A stretch of DNA of 64,000 nucleotides from Sphingopyxis alaskensis RB2256 (lineage in GTDB: Bacteria > Pseudomonadota > Alphaproteobacteria > Sphingomonadales > Sphingomonadaceae). The translations under genes and the position numbers were made by a program. Within the stretch, counting starts at the first letter, position 1. Every line of letters starts with the position of its first letter. Location: NCBI RefSeq assembly GCF_000013985.1, contig NC_008048.1, positions 2,917,001 through 2,981,000 on the forward strand, written 5' to 3'. Positions 56,559 to 64,000 of this stretch are shown piece after piece. The notes beneath the pieces are model-generated. The model was not told the origin of the DNA, searched no databases, and saw only the letters and a list, made by a program, of their open reading frames with translations.

Positions 56559-56596
56559 GGCCGGCTCCGACTTCCGCGCTGGAAGTCGGATCGGCC
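56559..56596 (-). promoter_or_regulatory. Leader hairpin upstream of rpsJ
   Basis: GGAAGTCGGATCGGCC (56581-56596) pairs almost fully with the arm at 56559-56575 around a GCGCT loop, with one small bulge. On the minus strand it lies 47 nt before the rpsJ ATG and after the tuf terminator-like hairpin. In E. coli, S10 leaders bind L4; equivalence here is speculative. Confidence 0.45.
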
Positions 56597-56614
56597 ATCG
56601 AAAACCTTTAAGCT

Positions 56615-56651
56615 ACGAGCCGCGCGAATCGATCCGAATCGCGCGGCTCGT
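56615..56651 (-). terminator. Hairpin after tuf, possible terminator
   Basis: ACGAGCCGCGCGA (56615-56627) and its exact complement (56639-56651) form a 13-bp stem with an 11-nt loop, starting 9 nt after the tuf stop on the minus strand. Only a weak TTTT lies downstream, so it may attenuate rather than stop transcription into rpsJ. Confidence 0.55.
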
Positions 56652-56660
56652 GGCCCTATA

Positions 56661-57854
<1,194 letters not shown>

Positions 57855-57939
57855 GATATTGAACCTTCTTGTTCGATGTGTTTGCGTTGATCAGTCCTGG
57901 ACGAGCCCGCTGAATCAGGCGCCGCCCTTAGTAGGTCTT

Positions 57940-57964
57940 GCCGCGCGGTGCAAGCCCGCGCGGC
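57940..57964 (-). other. Short hairpin between fusA and tuf
   Basis: GCCGCGCGG-TGCAAGC-CCGCGCGGC is a perfect 9-bp stem 7 nt after the fusA stop. There is no T-run after it, so it is more likely a stabiliser or pause site than a terminator. Confidence 0.4.
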
Positions 57965-57971
57965 CTTACCG

Positions 57972-60065
<2,094 letters not shown>

Positions 60066-60161
60066 GGTCTTTTCCTTGGATTTGGGGGGAAGCCTTTGGA
60101 GCCGCCCCCGATATAGGAAGTTTTGTTGCGTTTGCGAGACGGGCCAAAGGCCCGCCTTCGC

Positions 60162-60632
60162 TTACCAGCGGTAGTGGCTGAAAGCGCGGTTCGCTTCGGC
60201 CATGCGGTGCGTGTCTTCGCGCTTCTTGACCGCATTGCCGCGGTTGTTCGAGGCGTCGAGCAACTCGCCCGACAGGCGCGCGGCCATCGTGGTTTCGCTG
60301 CGGTTACGCGCGGCGGTGATCAGCCAGCGGATTGCGAGCGCCTGTGCGCGGTCGGGACGGACTTCGACCGGAACCTGATAGGTCGCACCGCCGACGCGGC
60401 GGCTGCGCACTTCGATGTTCGGGCGAATGTTCGCGAGCGCCTCGTGAAACACTCCGAGCGGTTCCTTCTTGGCGCGGGCTTCAACCGCTTCCAGAGCACC
60501 GTATACGATGCTTTCGGCGACCGACTTTTTCCCGTCCAGCATGACGCTGTTCATGAATTTCGACAGCACGACATCCCCGAAACGGGGATCGGGCAGGATT
60601 TCGCGGCGTTCAGGACGACGACGACGAGCCAT
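60162..60632 (-). CDS. rpsG: Ribosomal protein uS7
   Basis: The 156-residue protein begins [20 protein letters not shown] and has the [18 protein letters not shown] helix. It organises the 3' major domain of 16S rRNA; in E. coli it represses the str operon. The MARRRR start is preferred over an upstream Met six codons earlier by family length. Confidence 0.97.
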   Translation of the reverse strand: MARRRRPERREILPDPRFGDVVLSKFMNSVMLDGKKSVAESIVYGALEAVEARAKKEPLGVFHEALANIRPNIEVRSRRVGGATYQVPVEVRPDRAQALAIRWLITAARNRSETTMAARLSGELLDASNNRGNAVKKREDTHRMAEANRAFSHYRW

Positions 60633-60709
60633 AGGATATTCCTTTACCAACAGCGTCCCGGCGCAGGTGCGACATCGGGACGATCAATTCACCAGAAAAA
60701 GCGGCGCCC

Positions 60710-61081
60710 TTACTTCGGACGCTTCGCGCCGTACTTCGAACGGCTCTGCTTGCGGTCCTTCACACCCTGCGTATCGAGCACGCCGCGCAGGACGTGGTAA
60801 CGCACGCCGGGAAGGTCGCGCACGCGGCCGCCGCGGATCAGCACGACGCTGTGTTCCTGGAGGTTGTGGCCTTCGCCGGGGATGTAAGTGATGACTTCGC
60901 GGGCATTGGTCAGGCGGACCTTCGCAACCTTGCGGAGCGCCGAGTTCGGCTTTTTCGGGGTCGTCGTATAGACACGGGTGCAAACGCCGCGCTTTTGCGG
61001 GTTTGCGTCCATCGCCGGGACCTTGGACTTCACCTTCTGGGGAGTCCGGCCCTTGCGGACCAGCTGGTTGATCGTGGGCAT
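60710..61081 (-). CDS. rpsL: Ribosomal protein uS12 with Arg88
   Basis: The 123-residue decoding-centre protein begins [15 protein letters not shown] and has [16 protein letters not shown] with Lys43 as usual. In the second conserved loop it reads [13 protein letters not shown], so residue 88 is Arg where E. coli and most bacteria have Lys. Lys88Arg is a known streptomycin-resistance change in several species. Start 61081 follows AAGGTGA. It opens the str operon. Confidence 0.98.
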   Translation of the reverse strand: MPTINQLVRKGRTPQKVKSKVPAMDANPQKRGVCTRVYTTTPKKPNSALRKVAKVRLTNAREVITYIPGEGHNLQEHSVVLIRGGRVRDLPGVRYHVLRGVLDTQGVKDRKQSRSKYGAKRPK

Positions 61082-61309
61082 GAATGCTTCACCTTTATGT
61101 GTCCGCCCATCAAAGCGAACGGTTACTCTGCCGCGGGGGATGAAGCTCCGGCCCCGCCCCGCCAGAAATGGCGGAAAACGGCCGACCTGATAACAGCAAA
61201 AGACCCCGGCCGATCGCATGATCTTCCGGAGGCTTCATCCGCGCCAGCAATGTTCAAGCGCTGTTGTGACTCGAAAACCGCGACAAAGCGCCATTCCCGA
61301 ACTGGCGGC

Positions 61310-61338
61310 CCTCTAGCTCCGAATGCCCCACCGGTCAA
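61310..61338 (-). promoter_or_regulatory. Candidate promoter of the str operon
   Basis: On the minus strand TTGACC (61338-61333), a 17-nt spacer and TAGAGG (61315-61310) resemble a sigma-70 promoter, with a start near 61303 giving a leader of about 220 nt before rpsL. The -10 match is weak. The rest of the 277-nt gap (61082-61358) shows nothing else I can name. Confidence 0.4.
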
Positions 61339-61358
61339 TGGGGTCTGCGCTCGGTACC

Positions 61359-62420
61359 CTATTCATCGTTATAAATCGCCACCTCATGCACACCCGCGCT
61401 CGTCATGCGGCCACGATACATGCCTTCGGTGTTGAAGCTGAACGCCGACCCGCCGTCGGGGCCCGCGACGATCACCCCACCCGATCCGCCGAGCGCCAGC
61501 ACCTCGGCCATCACCGCGTCGGCCGCCTCCTGCAGCGATTGGCCGGCCAGCCGCACGCGCGCGCAAATTTCGTGCGCGACGCCGACGCGGATGAAATACT
61601 CACCTGCCCCCGTCGCCGACACCGCGCAGGCGCGGTCGTCGGCATAGGTGCCCGCGCCGACGATCGGCGCGTCGCCGATCCGCCCCCATCTTTTGCCCGT
61701 AAGTCCGCCCGTCGAGGTCGCCGCAGCCAGATTGCCGTGCGTGTCGCGCGCCACCGCTCCGACGGTCCCGAACTTCTGGTCGATATCATAGGACGACACG
61801 GTCTTTGCGCCCGCCTCGCGTCGCAGAAACTCGTCGATCTGCTCGCGGCGATGCGATGTCGCGAACCAGGCGGGGTCCATCTGCTCGACCCCGCGTTCGG
61901 CGGCGAAGCGGTCGGCGTCGGTGCCGGTCAGCATGACGTGCCGCCCGTCGCGCAGCACCGCACGCGCCGCCGCGACCGGGTGGCGGCTGGTCGTCAGCCG
62001 CGCGACCGCACCCGCCGCGCGCGTGCGACCGTCCATGATCGCGGCGTCGAGTTCGTTGGTGCGGTCATGGGTGAAGACCGCGCCGCGCCCCGCGTTGAAC
62101 AGCGGATCATCCTCCATCAGCTCGACCGCCGCCTGCACCGCGTCGAGCGCGCTGCCGCCCTTTGCCAGCACCGCCTGCCCCGCGATCAGCGCCGCATCGA
62201 TTGCCGCGCGATAGGCGGCGTCCTGCTCCGCCGTGATGCGGTCGCGGCGGATCGTGCCCGCGCCGCCATGAACGACGAGCGTCCAGCCGCCGCTCGTCGC
62301 GGGAACCTCAGCCCGGTCGGTGCGCGTTTCCGCCGCTGGCGGGGCCGCGGCGTCGGCAAAGGGCTGGGGCGCGGCGGCCTGTGCGGCGGCGAGCGCGGCG
62401 GCGGCGAGCGAAAGGATCAT
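61359..62420 (-). CDS. Exported isoaspartyl peptidase/L-asparaginase
   Basis: The 353-residue protein of the Ntn-hydrolase class has a signal-type N-terminus (hydrophobic to about residue 18) and the autocleavage site before T219 in FGTVGAVARD, which becomes the nucleophile of the small subunit, with GGLTGKRWGR following. Substrates are usually isoaspartyl dipeptides or asparagine. ATG 62420 follows AAGGA. It lies 43 nt after the amidohydrolase gene. Confidence 0.92.
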   Translation of the reverse strand: MILSLAAAALAAAQAAAPQPFADAAAPPAAETRTDRAEVPATSGGWTLVVHGGAGTIRRDRITAEQDAAYRAAIDAALIAGQAVLAKGGSALDAVQAAVELMEDDPLFNAGRGAVFTHDRTNELDAAIMDGRTRAAGAVARLTTSRHPVAAARAVLRDGRHVMLTGTDADRFAAERGVEQMDPAWFATSHRREQIDEFLRREAGAKTVSSYDIDQKFGTVGAVARDTHGNLAAATSTGGLTGKRWGRIGDAPIVGAGTYADDRACAVSATGAGEYFIRVGVAHEICARVRLAGQSLQEAADAVMAEVLALGGSGGVIVAGPDGGSAFSFNTEGMYRGRMTSAGVHEVAIYNDE

Positions 62421-62463
62421 CGTTCATTCCTTGAAGCAAGCGGGAGACGCAAAGGGTGGCGGT

Positions 62464-63765
62464 TCAGTCGACCACCCTGCCCCGCGCCATGACGAAATCG
62501 ACCTTTTTGAGCACGCGGACGTCGGCGAGCGGATCGCTGGCCACCGCGATAATGTCGGCGCTCTTGCCCGGCGCGATGCTGCCGATCTGGTCGGCGAGGC
62601 CGAGCAGATCGGCGGCGTTCACCGTCGCCGCCTTCAGCGCCTCGAGAGGCGTCATGCCGTGCTGGACCATCAGTTCGAACTCGTCGCCGTTGCGGCCGTG
62701 CTTCGACACGCCGGCGTCGGTGCCGAAGGCGATCTTCACCCCGCGCGGGACGAGCTGCTCGAGGCTCTTGCCGGTGATCGAGATGCGCCACCGGATCTTC
62801 GCCAGCACGTCGGGTTCATACGCGTCCGGATTGGCGGCGAGCCGTTCCTTGTACCCGTTCACGGTCGAGAGCGTCGGAACATAATAGGTTTTCGATTTCG
62901 CCCATTGGGCGATCGTCGCCTCGTCGAGGATCGTGCCATGTTCGATCGAATCGGCCCCCGCCGCGAGCGCGAGGCGGATGCCGTCGGCGCCATGCGCGTG
63001 GACCGCGACCTTTTTCCCGAACAGATGCGCGGTATCGACGATCGCCTGCGCCTCGTCGTCGAACATCTGCTTGCCGAGACCCGCGCCGATCCGGCTGTTG
63101 ACCCCGCCGGTGGACGCGAATTTGATCACGTCGGCGCCGCGCCCGATCTGGAGCCGCACCGCGCGGCGGCAATCGTCGGCGCCGTTGCAGGTATTGCCCG
63201 CCCCCGCGAAGAAGGGCCGCAGCTCGTCGCGATAGCCCAGGGAACCGTCCATATGCCCGGCGCTGCCCGAGATGCTGGCGCCGGCATCGACGATGCGCGG
63301 CCCCTGCACCTTGCCCGCAAGGATCGCGTCGCGGAGCGCCAGCGTCGCACCGTCGCCGTCGCCGAGGTTGCGCACCGTCGTGAAGCCCGCGCGCAGCGTC
63401 TTCATCCCGTTCACCTCGGCGTTGAAGGCCTGCGCGGCGGGGCTGAGCGTCACTTCCTCCAGCTGGCCCGCGAGGCCGCCCGCGTCGCTCGTCAGATGGA
63501 CATGGCTGTCGATCAGGCCCGGCAGGACATATTTGTCGCTGAGGTCGATCAGCGTCGCGCCCGCCTCGGCAGGTTGGTGGCCGTCGGCGATGCTGACGAT
63601 CTTGCCCCCCTCGACAATGATCGTCGCCGCGCCGCGCGCGGGCTTGCCGGGTTCGGCGAGCAGATGCCCGGCGTGGATCACCGTGCGCGCAGGCGTCTGG
63701 GCGGCCAGCGGCGTGGCGAGCGCCGCGCCGACCAGCGCGAGCGACAAGCGATGGAAAGGCTTCAT
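62464..63765 (-). CDS. Exported amidohydrolase, Xaa-Pro dipeptidase-like group
   Basis: The 433-residue protein has a signal peptide cleaved near LAAQ, and an amidohydrolase barrel: H88 and H90 in SHVHLTSD, a likely carboxylated Lys in ADVIKFASTGG, VHAHGADG, EHGTILDEA and a late GTDAGVSKHG aspartate. A binuclear metal site is expected. Related secreted enzymes act on dipeptides or imidazolone-like amides. It shares strand and close spacing (about 40 nt) with both neighbours. Confidence 0.9.
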   Translation of the reverse strand: MKPFHRLSLALVGAALATPLAAQTPARTVIHAGHLLAEPGKPARGAATIIVEGGKIVSIADGHQPAEAGATLIDLSDKYVLPGLIDSHVHLTSDAGGLAGQLEEVTLSPAAQAFNAEVNGMKTLRAGFTTVRNLGDGDGATLALRDAILAGKVQGPRIVDAGASISGSAGHMDGSLGYRDELRPFFAGAGNTCNGADDCRRAVRLQIGRGADVIKFASTGGVNSRIGAGLGKQMFDDEAQAIVDTAHLFGKKVAVHAHGADGIRLALAAGADSIEHGTILDEATIAQWAKSKTYYVPTLSTVNGYKERLAANPDAYEPDVLAKIRWRISITGKSLEQLVPRGVKIAFGTDAGVSKHGRNGDEFELMVQHGMTPLEALKAATVNAADLLGLADQIGSIAPGKSADIIAVASDPLADVRVLKKVDFVMARGRVVD

Positions 63766-63805
63766 CCTGCTTCCCCTGTTATTGCACGCAGGCGGTTAAA
63801 GCCGA

Positions 63806-64000
63806 TCAGAAGCCCATCGTAAAGCGCAGCGCCGCGCCTTTGTCGTCGGGCATGGCGGCGATATGCCCCGGATCGCGGCGCCACCAGCTGTTGGCGATCA
63901 GGTCGCCGCCGAACAGCGGCAGCGCATAGCTCGCCTCGACCACCAGTTCGCGGCCGGTGGGGGCGAGGTTATAGATGCGGCGGCCGAAATCGGCGCGGCC
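63806..64000 (-). CDS. C-terminus of an outer-membrane barrel or autotransporter-type protein
   Basis: Only the last 64 residues lie in the window. They alternate polar and hydrophobic residues (ELVVEASYALPLFGGDLIANSWWRR), then a Asp-rich turn, and end in Arg-Phe-Thr-Met-Gly-Phe with the terminal Phe typical of outer-membrane barrels. The pattern recalls the C-terminal region of secreted S8 serine peptidases of sphingomonads, but that cannot be settled from this end. It is 40 nt upstream of the amidohydrolase gene on the same strand. Confidence 0.6.
   Translation of the reverse strand, partial: GRADFGRRIYNLAPTGRELVVEASYALPLFGGDLIANSWWRRDPGHIAAMPDDKGAALRFTMGF

Overview
This window looks like a chromosomal segment of a sphingomonad alphaproteobacterium, most likely Sphingopyxis or a close relative. 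The evidence is the very high G+C content, AGGGGG-type ribosome binding sites, alphaproteobacterial LexA boxes (GTTC-N7-GTTC), an ImuA-ImuB-DnaE2 mutasome, Lrp-type control beside putA, a zinc-lid adenylate kinase and an RG-rich extension on ribosomal protein S5. The genus is an inference; the alphaproteobacterial origin is well supported. Nothing looks like a phage, plasmid, insertion sequence or CRISPR array.

Layout. (1) 1-8014, minus strand: a tightly coupled four-gene cluster encoding a five-haem cytochrome, a lipoprotein with two GlcG/HbpS-like domains, a cysteine-free outer-membrane beta-barrel and a very large cytochrome with at least nine haem sites that runs off the left edge. It resembles an outer-membrane electron conduit but matches no system I can name. 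(2) 8064-14366: nitrogen and carbon metabolism (gdhA, a CcmI-like TPR protein, putA and its divergent Lrp-type regulator). (3) 14415-18109: tRNA-Gly(CCC), a transglutaminase-like protein, an MFS exporter, a CinA-like protein and a glutathione S-transferase, the last two flanking a LexA box. (4) 18371-24753: the SOS mutasome imuA-imuB-dnaE2 under its own LexA box, then a frameshifted AraC regulator gene. (5) 24890-31305: pheS-pheT, then sulP-uspA-traR/dksA. (6) 31318-38835: glnD, an NTF2/TetR/GNAT operon with a perfect palindromic operator, and mutS. (7) 39269-44115: malic enzyme with a phosphotransacetylase-like domain, bamE, a ubiquinol-cytochrome c chaperone, yceD and an exported SRPBCC protein. 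(8) 44165-61081, minus strand: the str, S10 and spc ribosomal operons with fusA, tuf, secY and adk. (9) 61359-64000, minus strand: three exported proteins probably for peptide degradation, the last cut by the right edge.

How the parts fit. PutA and GdhA link proline to glutamate and 2-oxoglutarate, and GlnD senses glutamine. A haem-attachment-type TPR protein lies near the multihaem cytochromes. Two LexA boxes tie cinA/GST and the mutasome to DNA damage. The ribosomal block has standard gene order but is interrupted by palindromic repeats: a 314-nt structured gap separates rpsJ from rplC, and a strong terminator separates rplO from secY. The usual rpsM-rpsK-rpoA-rplQ block does not follow adk. 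Ribosomal protein S12 has Arg at position 88, a substitution linked to streptomycin resistance in other bacteria. Several families of palindromic repeats fill the intergenic gaps.
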